Of a DNA stretch of 64,000 nucleotides, positions 49,509-57,511 are shown one piece after another. Every line of letters begins with the position of its first letter. Within the stretch, counting starts at the first letter, position 1. The position numbers and the translations under genes are program-made. Origin of the DNA: JBOGXA01 sp050694175 (GTDB lineage Bacteria; Actinomycetota; CADDZG01; WHSQ01); contig JBOGXA010000019.1 of assembly GCA_050694175.1 (NCBI GenBank), positions 4,344-68,343 of the forward strand, in the 5' to 3' direction. A model generated the notes under the pieces. The model made no database searches, was not told the DNA's origin, and was given only the letters and a program-made list of their open reading frames with translations.

Positions 49509-50135
49509 ATGTTTCAGATGGAGCCGGCAGACACGACCACGGAACGGATTCTCGATGCGGCCCGGGCGCAGCTCGAGGCGTTCGGGGTGCGGCGCCTGAC
49601 CGTCGAGGACGTGGCCCGCGGTGCCGGGGTCGCGCGCATCACCGTATATCGCAAGTTCGGTTCCCGGGATGGGTTGGTGCAGGCGGTCGTCGTGCGGGAG
49701 GCGGAGTTCTTCTTCGCACAGCTGGAAGCGGCGATCGGTGGACTTCCCACGGCGCCCGAGAGGCTAACCGAGGGATTCTGGATCGCCCTCGACTATCTTC
49801 GAAACCACTCACTGATCAACCGTTTGCTGGCGATCGAGCCCGAATCCGTGCTGCCCCTGGTCACCCTCCAGGGCGGGCCGCTCCTTGCCGCGGCGCGCGC
49901 TTCGCTTGCGAATCAGATCGGCCGCGAGGTGGCCGAGGGACGCCTTCCGCCACTCGATGTGGACGTGATGGCCGAGCTGCTAACCCGACTCGTCCTGTCG
50001 TTCTTTCTCACCCCGGAGACGATCCTGCGCCTGGATGCGCCCGACGATGCCCGGGAGTTCGCCCGCCGGTTCCTCGTCCCCGTCTTAGAGGGACGCCCGG
50101 CGGCCCTGTCCGAGCCTTCCGGCGAGGGCGCGTAA
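49509..50135 (+). CDS. TetR-family transcriptional regulator
   Basis: About 208 residues from the ATG at 49509 (a second ATG at 49518). The DNA-binding domain is TTTERILDAARAQLEAFGVR then LTVEDVARGAGVARITVYRK, typical of TetR. The C-terminal ligand/dimer domain is variable. Only 27 bp separate it from the divergent cyclase gene, and that gap holds TACA-GTATT-TGTA, a weak palindrome that could be its operator. Confidence 0.93.
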   Translation: MFQMEPADTTTERILDAARAQLEAFGVRRLTVEDVARGAGVARITVYRKFGSRDGLVQAVVVREAEFFFAQLEAAIGGLPTAPERLTEGFWIALDYLRNHSLINRLLAIEPESVLPLVTLQGGPLLAAARASLANQIGREVAEGRLPPLDVDVMAELLTRLVLSFFLTPETILRLDAPDDAREFARRFLVPVLEGRPAALSEPSGEGA

Positions 50136-50189
50136 CGTGGGGGCCGGGACCGGTACTAACCAATCGAGACAACGGCAACGGAGGTCCAA

Positions 50190-50603
50190 GTGATCGACAA
50201 GACGGTTGCAAAAAGCGAAGAGGAGTGGCGCGAGCAGCTCACTCCCCACCAGTACGAGATCCTCAGGCACAAGGGAACCGAGCCCCCGTTCACCGGCCAG
50301 TACGTGTACTCGAAGGAGGACGGGATGTACCGGTGCGCGGGCTGCGGAGCCGAGCTCTTCAGCTCAACCGCCAAGTTCGACTCCGGCACGGGGTGGCCGA
50401 GCTTCACCGAGCCGGCGAATCAGACGAACATCGAGCTCCGGCCGGACGATAGCCTCTTCATGCACCGCACCGAAGTCGTGTGCGCACGCTGTGGCGGCCA
50501 CCTGGGGCACGTGTTCGACGACGGCCCCGGCCCCACAGGAAAACGCTTCTGCATCAACTCGTGCGCCCTCGACCTCAAGCCCGAGGAGCGCAAGCAGATT
50601 TGA
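50190..50603 (+). CDS. msrB: peptide-methionine (R)-S-oxide reductase MsrB
   Basis: A 137-residue MsrB reducing the R epimer of methionine sulfoxide. Zinc ligands are in RCAGCGAELF and VCARCGGHLGHVFDDGP. The catalytic cysteine is in GKRFCINSCALDL. FDSGTGWPSFTEP is the substrate pocket. Starts at a GTG. A 9-bp hairpin follows its stop. Confidence 0.97.
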   Translation: MIDKTVAKSEEEWREQLTPHQYEILRHKGTEPPFTGQYVYSKEDGMYRCAGCGAELFSSTAKFDSGTGWPSFTEPANQTNIELRPDDSLFMHRTEVVCARCGGHLGHVFDDGPGPTGKRFCINSCALDLKPEERKQI

Positions 50604-50614
50604 GCCTGAGTTCA

Positions 50615-50640
50615 CTCGGGAGAAACGATGCTCTCCCGAG
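50615..50640. terminator. hairpin after msrB
   Basis: CTCGGGAGA (50615-50623) and TCTCCCGAG (50632-50640), a perfect 9-bp stem with an 8-nt loop, starting 11 nt after the msrB stop. No T run. The following 250 bp up to the cupin gene hold GC-rich imperfect repeats around CACCCGGG near 50706-50745 and nothing else I can name. Confidence 0.6.
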
Positions 50641-50892
50641 GTCGTCCGGCATGATACGGAGAATTGTCCGAAAAGGCCGGGCCGGCATGTACCAAGTTCG
50701 GCCGGCACCCGGGCCCGGGCTTCGATCGGCCGGGCGTCCCGGGTGCGAAACCGAACCCCCTCAAAACAGCGTCCTGATCACAAAGACAAGTGCGATCAGG
50801 GGCCAGGTTGCGATCAGAACACCAAGGGTGGCAGAAAGACCGCCTCCATCCCGCGCTGGACGTCTCGGTCGTGCAGCGGTAGAAGTCTGTCC

Positions 50893-51450
50893 ATGGGTTC
50901 CTACATGCCTACGGAGCTGATAAGAGCAGGCGAGGCCATCGTGGATCGAGAGGGGGTAAACGAGGCGGCCTTCAGGGAGATTGGCCGCTGTCTTCGCAGG
51001 CTTGCCGGAGACCCCGACATCATCTCCGAGGAGCACCTCATCTCTCTGCACGGATCCGGAGCGACGGCCACGATCCTGGGACGGGGGTCGAGCGGGTCGG
51101 TCCTCATGCTCGCCCGGTTCCCGTCGGAATCCGAAACGCCTATCCACAACCACAACTCTTGGGGCGTGGCCTGCGTCGTTCAGGGACGCGATCACTATCG
51201 GAAGTGGGATCGGGTCGACGACGGTTCGGATCCCGACAGAGCGGACATCCGATTGGCATGGGAGCGCGACCTCGAACCCGGAGACTTTGTCTGGTTCGGG
51301 CTTCCTCCCGACGACATCCACAGTCAGCAGGGAATCGACGAAGCTGCCTTCGAACTCGTTTACTTCGGAAGCGACCCGTTCGCCCACCCGCGCGCATACC
51401 TCGATCCGGCGACGGGAGTGGTCACCCACGCCGACGCGGCCGCTCGCTGA
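50893..51450 (+). CDS. cupin / cysteine-dioxygenase-like protein
   Basis: About 185 residues from the ATG at 50893 (another at 50905). The cupin core starts SVLMLARFPSESETPIHNHN with H-x-H-x(3)-G (HNHNSWGVACVVQG) and ends with PPDDIHSQQG holding a third histidine. This is the layout of cysteine-dioxygenase-type thiol dioxygenases, which bind iron with three histidines. The substrate is not set by what I see. It lies downstream of msrB, so thiol/redox metabolism is plausible. Confidence 0.75.
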   Translation: MGSYMPTELIRAGEAIVDREGVNEAAFREIGRCLRRLAGDPDIISEEHLISLHGSGATATILGRGSSGSVLMLARFPSESETPIHNHNSWGVACVVQGRDHYRKWDRVDDGSDPDRADIRLAWERDLEPGDFVWFGLPPDDIHSQQGIDEAAFELVYFGSDPFAHPRAYLDPATGVVTHADAAAR

Positions 51451-51471
51451 CCCGGGCTGAAGGGTAGTGCC

Positions 51472-52197
51472 GTGGCGGCGGAAGAACATGAATGCGCGCC
51501 GACTAAGATGTCACAGGATCACTCGATGACCTCCACCTATGAAGCTCCGCAGCTAGACAATGGTTACCTGCTTCTCGCCGACATCTCCGGCTACACGACA
51601 TTTCTCGGCCTTGTTACGGCCGCGCATCCCGACATGATTGGTGCGGGCGGTGAGGTACCGCCCGCCTATCCGGTTTTGAGCAGCCTGCTTGACGTCGTCG
51701 TGGAGAGGATCGCGCCCGCTTTCCTGCTTTCGGAGCTCGAGGGCGACGCAGTCTTCGGATATGCGCCGGATGACCGACCGTCTGGGGACGTAAGGACACT
51801 TCTGGAAGTGGTTCGATCGGCCTACGGCGCGTTCCGAAGTCGCCTCGAGGAGGCGATGGTTCTTCAGAAGCACGACTGTGAGGCGTGCATGGTCCTCCAC
51901 ACGCTGGAACTCAAATTCGTTCTTCACCACGGCAGTTTCGTTATTCAGCGGATCGCCGGGCGTATGCGATTGCTAAGTCCGGCGGTGAACGTCACGCACC
52001 GGCTGATCAAGAACTCAGTAACCGAACGAACCGGGCACCGCGGCTATCTCTTCGTGACCAGCCCTGCGGCCGAGCGGTTGAAACTCCCACCAGAAGTCGG
52101 TATTGGTCACCAAGAACAGTACGCGGATGTGGGGTTGGTGACCGGTATCGTCGTGGGACTGGACTCGACGGGAGCCCCGGCAGCCGGACCCGTCTAG
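51472..52197 (+). CDS. DUF2652 cyclase-like protein
   Basis: About 241 residues from a GTG (ATG codons at 51508 and 51526 are alternatives). GYLLLADISGYTTFLGLVTA is the DUF2652 signature, similar to the first metal motif of class III cyclases; FLLSELEGDAVFGYAPDDRP resembles the second. C-C and H residues in QKHDCEACMVLHTLELKFV are conserved in the family. Catalysis is unproven. It follows the cupin gene by 21 nt. Confidence 0.8.
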   Translation: MAAEEHECAPTKMSQDHSMTSTYEAPQLDNGYLLLADISGYTTFLGLVTAAHPDMIGAGGEVPPAYPVLSSLLDVVVERIAPAFLLSELEGDAVFGYAPDDRPSGDVRTLLEVVRSAYGAFRSRLEEAMVLQKHDCEACMVLHTLELKFVLHHGSFVIQRIAGRMRLLSPAVNVTHRLIKNSVTERTGHRGYLFVTSPAAERLKLPPEVGIGHQEQYADVGLVTGIVVGLDSTGAPAAGPV

Positions 52198-52250
52198 TCC
52201 CTCCGGCGATTCCTGCTACTTCAAGCCGCGCATCACGCGAAGCACGACCC

Positions 52251-52278
52251 GCATATGCGCGCCCGCATATGCGCGCCC
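52251..52278. repeat. 14-bp tandem duplication at the left att junction
   Basis: GCATATGCGCGCCC occurs twice head to tail (52251-52264 and 52265-52278). The second copy runs into the partial tRNA-Arg sequence. It may be a scar of integration or excision. Confidence 0.85.
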
Positions 52279-52316
52279 GGAAGGATTCGAACCCCCGACC
52301 TAGAGATTAGAAGTCT
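52271..52316 (-). repeat. partial tRNA-Arg 3' end (left attachment-site copy)
   Basis: These 46 bp match 45 of 46 bases of the 3' part of the intact tRNA-Arg at 54547-54592 (mismatch at 52282), from just past the acceptor end to the anticodon loop, then diverge. The 5' half of a tRNA is absent. This is the displaced chromosomal tRNA end expected after integration into the gene. Confidence 0.92.
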
Positions 52317-52696
52317 TTTCGGGAATGGTTCCGCTACCCGCGGCGATACTCAAAAAGATAAGGCTGACCTGCGACTTTAAGTTCTCGGCAGTTCCTTCCA
52401 TTTACCGTTGTTTGTGGGCCTCCCGCGGCCTGGCCGCGGCCTGCGGCCTTGGGCCCTGTATTAAATTGACTGACGAGGGGGTCGGAGAGCGGCTCACTCG
52501 TAAGTTCGGGCTAAAGCGTGCTCCCGGTCCAGCATCTGCTGAATCGCAAAGCTCACGCAGGGCCGCAGTTACGTGGGTGCGTATGCATTAACCCGTCAGC
52601 TTCTGTTCGAGCAAGGGCGGCGTAATACGCGAAGTTATGCGGTGAAGATGCATCCCATTGGCGAGAGGGACCACTTTTAGACCGGCGAGTTCATCC

Positions 52697-53455
52697 TCAA
52701 GAACATTTCGGATATGAGCCGGGGGGGTCATCTCCCAGGGCGGTCCCGACCAGGGAAATAATCGATGGCTTCCTGGTACCAAATAGCCGCTGTTCGGGCT
52801 CACAGATTTTCCGACTCTGCACCTTACCGATGCGAATCAGTGCAACAGTTCGATCCTGATCTTTCAATATGGCAAGGAAATCTCGATCGTCGCTTAGGAC
52901 AAAGCCCACCATATGGCTCTCATCGCGAAACGAAATATTCTCTGCAGGTAACCACATTGAGGAATTCAACGTGAAGTAAGCGACGAACGTCACTAAAGCC
53001 GCGCCAATAGCAAAGTTGAACAACGGCGAAACGTTTTTTATACCGGATCGCCGGTCGATCGTTGCGATAAAAAGAAACGACAGGCTGGCGACGCCGACAA
53101 GGAGCATAAATGGCCACGGAGTGATGTAAACGGCTAACGCGCCGACCCATATGAGCAGGAGACGCCATGGGTCAGGGGGCAGGGTGGCGCCTTGCCTTCT
53201 CCACGCAAAGACGAAAATAAGGAAGATCACAAGGATAAACAGTCCGACAGAGTCGGAAAGGGTCCCCATGAAAACGTTGACTGGCCCCGTCGCCTGCAAG
53301 ATGGCTAGAGGTGTATCCACGTTGTAACGTGCCACGGCCAGACTTCTGATTACAACTGTGGCAAAGGCGAGGGCTGAAACCGTCAGAGCTAGATGCTGGA
53401 CAACTGCGCGCCAGACGAGATTTTTTCGATCCGATTCACGTAGGTTCTCGCCCAC
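52697..53455 (-). CDS. orphan multi-span membrane protein (element cargo)
   Basis: A 252-residue protein with about five or six spans: LALTVSALAFATVVIRSLAV near residue 25, VGLFILVIFLIFVFAW, LLLIWVGALAVYITPWPFML, LVGVASLSFLFIATI, FNFAIGAALVTFVAYFTL. A soluble tail follows (residues about 170-252: SFRDESHMVGFVLSDDRDFL, then VALIRIGKVQ). No family is recognised. Base composition is lower in GC than the backbone, fitting acquired DNA. It is the only intact gene of the element. Confidence 0.6.
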   Translation of the reverse strand: MGENLRESDRKNLVWRAVVQHLALTVSALAFATVVIRSLAVARYNVDTPLAILQATGPVNVFMGTLSDSVGLFILVIFLIFVFAWRRQGATLPPDPWRLLLIWVGALAVYITPWPFMLLVGVASLSFLFIATIDRRSGIKNVSPLFNFAIGAALVTFVAYFTLNSSMWLPAENISFRDESHMVGFVLSDDRDFLAILKDQDRTVALIRIGKVQSRKICEPEQRLFGTRKPSIISLVGTALGDDPPGSYPKCS

Positions 53456-53574
53456 AGCGTTGAGGCTACTCTCAGGCCTGGTGCCCCGGAAAGGGGGTTC
53501 TGATTAGCCGCCCGGAAACTGGAGCGCGGAGCTTCGATTTGACGCATCGCTCGGTGATTACGGGTTGTCCGTGA

Positions 53575-54532
53575 AACTCCCAATGGAGGAAGAAACAGAC
53601 GACAGGCCACCTCGAGACCATCAGACCAGGTCTCAAGCCCGCCACCGCGAACCTGTACGAATCCGTAATGCGGTCGCGGATCTTGCCGCCCTCGGGGACC
53701 ACGCGCTAGCGGGCCTGCGGGCATCGGACGTTCAGGGTTCGTCGGCTCGATGCAGACTGACGGACTGTCCGCGAGCCGAACCCGTCACGCGCTAGTCGTG
53801 TTGCGGTCGATGCTCGATGCCGCGGTCCGCGATCGAATGCTTGCAGTCAATCCCTGCCACGGAGTGAAGGCCCCGAAGCTCCAGCGTCGAGAGGCCGCCT
53901 ACTTCGCGGCCGCCGTGGTCGATGACATAGCGCGCGCGACTCCAGAGCCGTATGACCTATTGATACGCGTCCTCGGAGCCGGGGGGTTGCGGTTCGGTGA
54001 GGCCGCCGCGCTTCGTCAGCGAAACGTTGACCTAATGCGCTGTCGGTTGCTGATCGAAGAAAGCCTCGCGGAGGTAAGAGGCCATCTGATCTTCGGACCG
54101 ACCAAGTCTCACGCGGTACGGGCGGTCCCATTGTCTGAGAGCTTCGCGGCGGCGTTCGAGAGCCACCTCGCAGCCTGCGTAGCACCCGAGCCCGATGCCC
54201 TGGTCTTTACTGGTCCGAAGGGCGGCCCCCTGCGCTACCGATACGCACACAGCTCGCTATGGCGACCGACGTTAAAGGCCCTCGGACTCCCCCTGGTCGG
54301 ATTGCATGCGCTGAGACATTCCGCGGCGGCCCGAATGATCTCGGCCGGCGCGTCACCTAAAGCCATTCAGTCGATCCTCGGCCATGAATCGGCGGCGTTC
54401 AGCCTCAGTGTGTACGGGCATTTGTTCGACACCGATCTCGATGATCTCGCGACCCGGCTCGATTCTCCCGCGGCCTCACCGCGGCCTACGATTAAATCGA
54501 CAGCAGTTGCCGATTTCGAAAAGGCCCTCTGA
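53575..54532 (+). pseudogene. tyrosine recombinase (integrase), frameshifted and N-terminally truncated
   Basis: The catalytic domain is open from 53750 and complete: Arg in GAGGLRFGEAAALRQ, Lys in FGPTKSHAVRAVPL, H-x-L-R in GLHALRHSAAARM, His in ILGHESAAFSLSVY and the nucleophile Tyr just after. The SAM-like core-binding domain is split over three frames: LETIRPGLKPATANLYESV then MRSRILPP, next LGDHALAGLRASDVQ, then GFVGSMQTDGLSASRTRHAL. Breaks near 53686-53691 and 53735 each fit one lost base. An in-frame TGA at 53572 precedes the N-terminal piece and the arm-binding domain is missing. It ends 15 nt from the right repeat, as expected for a tRNA-targeting integrase. Confidence 0.88.
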
Positions 54533-54546
54533 CCTGCAAGGATGTA

Positions 54547-54592
54547 GCGCGCCCGGAGGGATTCGAACCCCCGACCTAGAGATTAGAAGTCT
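54547..54592 (-). repeat. right attachment-site copy within tRNA-Arg
   Basis: The 46 bp shared with 52271-52316. It covers the acceptor end, T arm, variable region and part of the anticodon arm of the intact tRNA. After integration this half of the tRNA derives from the element, so gene function is kept. Confidence 0.92.
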
Positions 54593-54621
54593 CCCGCTCT
54601 GTCCAACTGAGCTACGGGCGC
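54548..54621 (-). tRNA. tRNA-Arg(TCT), integration target
   Basis: Reverse strand cloverleaf: acceptor GCGCCCG/CGGGCGC, D arm GCTC/GAGC, anticodon arm GGAGA-CTTCTAA-TCTCT with anticodon TCT, T arm GGGGG-TTCGAAT-CCCTC, discriminator G. CCA is not encoded. It reads the rare AGA codon in a high-GC genome, a frequent target of integrases. Confidence 0.95.
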
Positions 54622-54622
54622 A

Positions 54623-54664
54623 GCGGTGCCCGGCACCGCCTTAAGCCTACGGCACGGGCACCGC
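54623..54664. terminator. 10-bp hairpin between tRNA-Arg and the small downstream gene
   Basis: GCGGTGCCCG (54623-54632) and CGGGCACCGC (54655-54664) are perfectly complementary with a 22-nt loop. It lies just after the stop of the 64-codon minus-strand gene, so it may terminate it. Confidence 0.5.
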
Positions 54665-54679
54665 CGATTCCGTGGGGGC

Positions 54680-54874
54680 TCAGTTCATTGCGCTGCCCGG
54701 ATCGCTCAGCAGGTCCTCGAACGAGCACGACAGAATGGGCCGGCCGCGCACGAAGACCAGGATCGCTTGCAGCTCTGGGTTGATGGCCACGTCCGCGTCC
54801 TCTCCCTCGGGAACGTTGTCCCGCAGCCAGTCAACGAGGTTGCGGCTCATCATCGTGTAGAGGTCGTCGCTCAT
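54680..54874 (-). CDS. small hypothetical protein (64 aa)
   Basis: From the ATG at 54874: MSDDLYTMMSRNLVDWLRDN then VPEGEDADVAINPELQAIL and VFVRGRPILSCSFEDLLSDP. It is acidic with a helix-strand-strand-helix look, and codon use fits the genome. No family is recognised and no ribosome-binding site is clear. It is the first chromosomal gene past tRNA-Arg. Confidence 0.55.
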   Translation of the reverse strand: MSDDLYTMMSRNLVDWLRDNVPEGEDADVAINPELQAILVFVRGRPILSCSFEDLLSDPGSAMN

Positions 54875-55024
54875 AGGGCGAAGGTAGACGCCTGGGGTTC
54901 CCCCGACTGTGGCGCGCGCCACATCCAAGCGAGTGAGCCGAAGCACCCAAATGAAGCTGGCGATAGTCAATCGGTGCGTCCCCAAAACCATCCGAGTTGC
55001 CTATGGGACGTGACGCCACGCGCT

Positions 55025-55039
55025 CCTATCGTCGATAGG
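55025..55039. promoter_or_regulatory. 15-bp palindrome upstream of the 485-residue membrane protein
   Basis: CCTATCG-T-CGATAGG, perfect 7-bp arms, 35 nt before the ATG at 55075. It is placed like an operator. Confidence 0.4.
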
Positions 55040-55074
55040 CAAAGTTTTCCTCTTCCGGATAAAGGACAACGGCC

Positions 55075-56532
55075 ATGCCAAACGAGGCAAGCTCTCGACC
55101 TAGAACCTCCACCCAGTTCGAAGAGAGTCTGAATCGCGCCGAGAGATTGGGGCGCCTCTACCTCTGGCTCATGCTCGGAGGAGCGGTCATCCTGGTGCTT
55201 CTGCCGTCCATCCTGTTCCAGGAGAACAGTCAGATCTTCCTGTTGAAGATCATCGCGATCGCGCTGCTCACTCTGTTCCCCGGCTGGCTATACCTGCAGT
55301 TCGTCAAGAACAAGGGCCAAAGCCTCTACGACGAATACGTCTTGAATCTCTTCCGACTGCACATCGATGAGTACCGCAATCTGCCGGCCCCACCACAGCA
55401 CACGAGCTACTACTCGTTGTGGAAGGACGAGCATGATCAGCTCAGCACGAAATCGAGAGCAAATCTCTACCGGCGCAAATTTGAATCCATCTACGGGAAG
55501 AGTTCGGTCAGCACGCTCGCCCTCATCGGTGACCGCCACTCCCTTCGCGATCGGACTGAGACGTTCTCGCCGGTGTTGTTCGCGACCCTGATGCTGTGCC
55601 TCGGCTGGGTGCTCGTCCTGCAACCGGAGCTCTACAGGGCGTTCGACCTCGTCGGCGGCACTCCGCCGTCGGGTCGGCCCCGCCTGCCGTTCGAACCACT
55701 CCAGTTCGGTTTCCTGGGCGCGTATGCGTTCATCCTCCAGGACCTGATTCGACGCTATTTTCGAGACGACTTGAAGACCGCCGCGTACATATCGGCAGTG
55801 ACGCGCATCGTGTTCGTTGCCGTCATCGTCACAGCGGTGGATTTGCTCTGGACGGACGCAGCCCTCAATCAGGAAAAGATCTTTGCCTTCTTCGTAGGCT
55901 TCTTCCCGCAGGTGGGATTGCAAGCACTCCAGGCATCCGTCGCGAGACCTCTCGCACGTTTGATCCCGAGCCTCAGCAGTGACTATCCGCTGAGCCAGCT
56001 CGACGGGCTCAACATCTGGTACGAGGCCCGCTTCCTCGAAGAGGGTATCGAGGACATGCAGAACCTCATGACGGCAAACCTCGTGGATCTGATGCTGCGA
56101 ACGCGCGCTCCCGTCGCTCGCCTGTGCGACTGGATAGACCAGGCCGCGCTCTACATGCACCTTCCCAAGGTGGAGGCCGGCGTCAAAGACTCCGAGCGCG
56201 TGCGATTGCGGACAATGGGGATCAGGACCGCCACAGACCTGGAACGGGCATGGCGATCGCTCGGGACGGACGAGGATTTCCGCGCCCGCATCACCGAGGC
56301 TTTCGGCGGCCCTGGCGTCGTCAAGTCTGTGCTGAAGTCCTTCGCCGGCGACGCGAACCTCTGGCACGTCCGGGAGTTCAAGCGCCACGAATGGCTGCTG
56401 CTCGACCAGCATCGGGCCGTCGCCCAGAACGGCCAAGCACCTGCACCGGCACCGGCACCTGCACCTGCACCTGCACCGGCACCTGCACCGGAGCTTCTCG
56501 ATATTCGGGCGGACGAGCCGGTTACCGGCTGA
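55075..56532 (+). CDS. membrane protein with Ala-Pro repeat tail
   Basis: A 485-residue protein. Spans are seen near residues 28-48 (LYLWLMLGGAVILVLLPSIL) and 52-76 (FLLKIIAIALLTLFPGWLYL), then after a soluble loop near 165-187 (FSPVLFATLMLCLGWVLVLQ), 210-230, 240-262 (IVFVAVIVTAVDLLW) and 268-285. The cytoplasmic C-terminus contains SERVRLRTMGIRTATDLERA, resembling a helix-hairpin-helix-like motif, and ends in nine Ala-Pro units encoded by hexamers at 56437-56490. No family is recognised. It is preceded by an AAAGGA ribosome-binding site and convergent with the HD-GYP gene (11-nt overlap). Confidence 0.65.
   Translation: MPNEASSRPRTSTQFEESLNRAERLGRLYLWLMLGGAVILVLLPSILFQENSQIFLLKIIAIALLTLFPGWLYLQFVKNKGQSLYDEYVLNLFRLHIDEYRNLPAPPQHTSYYSLWKDEHDQLSTKSRANLYRRKFESIYGKSSVSTLALIGDRHSLRDRTETFSPVLFATLMLCLGWVLVLQPELYRAFDLVGGTPPSGRPRLPFEPLQFGFLGAYAFILQDLIRRYFRDDLKTAAYISAVTRIVFVAVIVTAVDLLWTDAALNQEKIFAFFVGFFPQVGLQALQASVARPLARLIPSLSSDYPLSQLDGLNIWYEARFLEEGIEDMQNLMTANLVDLMLRTRAPVARLCDWIDQAALYMHLPKVEAGVKDSERVRLRTMGIRTATDLERAWRSLGTDEDFRARITEAFGGPGVVKSVLKSFAGDANLWHVREFKRHEWLLLDQHRAVAQNGQAPAPAPAPAPAPAPAPAPELLDIRADEPVTG
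56437..56490 (+). repeat. nine GCACCT/GCACCG hexamers
   Basis: Nine head-to-tail hexamers, GCACCT or GCACCG, encoding (Ala-Pro)9 near the C-terminus of the membrane protein. Such tracts vary in length by slippage in steps of two residues. Confidence 0.95.
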
Positions 56533-57511
56533 CCGAGGGTCTCAGATCTCGTCGTAACGCCGCGAGGCCGGTCATGGTGAGCTCTTGGGCCGCCACAGCC
56601 GTTTGCTCGGAGATGATCTCCAGCAGGCTGCGGCCGCAGTCCGGATCGAACTGAGTGCCGGCCGCCTCCAGGATCCGGCGGCAGGCGATCTCGCCGGTCA
56701 GAGCCGGGCCGTAAGGGCGATCGGAGGTCATGGCGTCGTACGCGTCACACACGGCGATGATGCGCGCTCCGATCGGGATGCGGGTGCCCGATAGCCCGTC
56801 TGGATAGCCCGTGCCGTCCCAGTTCTCGTGATGATGGCGAACGAGCGGTAGCACGGGAGCGAGGAAGTCGATGTGCTTGAGCATGTTCTCACCCACTACC
56901 GGGTGGGTCTTCATGATCCCCCACTCACCCTCGTCGAGGGGACCGGGCTTGGTGAGGATTGCATCCGGAATGCCGATCTTGCCGATGTCGTGAAGGATCG
57001 CCCCGGCCCGAACGGCCGTCACCGCCTCGTCGGAGAGGCCCATCCTCCTGGCTACGGCCTCGGCCAGTGCGCCCAGCCGGCCGGTGTGCTCCTGGGTTGT
57101 CTGATCCTTCGCGTCGAGCGCCAGGGCCAAGACCTCGAGGGTCTCCTGGTGGTGGGCTCGAGCCTCGCCGAGTAACGCTCGACTCACCTTCGACAGCTGA
57201 CGCTCGCGCTCCCACGCAAGCCCGACGAACCCTCCGACCAGAGCAAGCACGCCCACGCGCGCGGTCCATGGGAGTTTCTGTAGGGGCCTCGCGTACTCGG
57301 GTCCGAGGAAGCTGAAGACTGCGGCCAGCACGGCAAAGGCTACAAGGACCAAGAAGGCCAGAGCCAACAGGCGACCGCGGCGCGCATCGATGTCGAGTTC
57401 TCTACCCAAGAACATGGCTATGGACTTTTCGGCCTGTGACCATGAATCCTTGACAAGAACGCCGGTCGCAGCGGGGGCACCGGCCAGATCCGGCCCGGTG
57501 GGCAGCCGCAT
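56522..57511 (-). CDS. HD-GYP domain protein, membrane-associated
   Basis: A 329-residue protein. Two spans lie near residues 48-70 (LLALAFLVLVAFAVLAAVFS) and 85-100. The HD-GYP domain runs from about 122: EHTGRLGALAEAVARR (H142), AILHDIGKIGIPDAIL (HD 174-175), KTHPVVGENML, HHHENWDGTGYPDGL (GYP 235-237) and CDAYDAMTSDRPY. HD-GYP proteins hydrolyse cyclic di-GMP or cyclic GAMP; all metal ligands are present. The ATG overlaps the stop of the histidine kinase gene by one base, making it the last gene of the operon. Confidence 0.92.
   Translation of the reverse strand: MRLPTGPDLAGAPAATGVLVKDSWSQAEKSIAMFLGRELDIDARRGRLLALAFLVLVAFAVLAAVFSFLGPEYARPLQKLPWTARVGVLALVGGFVGLAWERERQLSKVSRALLGEARAHHQETLEVLALALDAKDQTTQEHTGRLGALAEAVARRMGLSDEAVTAVRAGAILHDIGKIGIPDAILTKPGPLDEGEWGIMKTHPVVGENMLKHIDFLAPVLPLVRHHHENWDGTGYPDGLSGTRIPIGARIIAVCDAYDAMTSDRPYGPALTGEIACRRILEAAGTQFDPDCGRSLLEIISEQTAVAAQELTMTGLAALRRDLRPSVSR

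Larger units (their letters stand above)
52271..54592. mobile_element. 2.3-kb integrative element remnant in tRNA-Arg(TCT)
   Basis: Bounded by 46-bp direct repeats of the tRNA-Arg 3' end. The tyrosine recombinase lies next to the intact tRNA, the classic order. The only other credible gene is a membrane protein. There is no replication, relaxase or phage gene, and the recombinase is broken, so the element is either an immobilised relic or a satellite moved in trans. Positions 52317-52696 hold no gene I can support; 52340-53460 is clearly less GC-rich than its surroundings. Confidence 0.85.

Noticed and set aside
50761..50880. Minus-strand 3' end encoding a hydrophobic stretch (LIATWPLIALVFVIRTLF)
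   Set aside because: It looks like a membrane span, but no start codon lies between it and the antisense cupin gene, so a gene cannot be supported.
52325..52591. 88-codon + strand frame inside the element
   Set aside because: It begins at the edge of the partial tRNA copy, has no family likeness and no ribosome-binding site.
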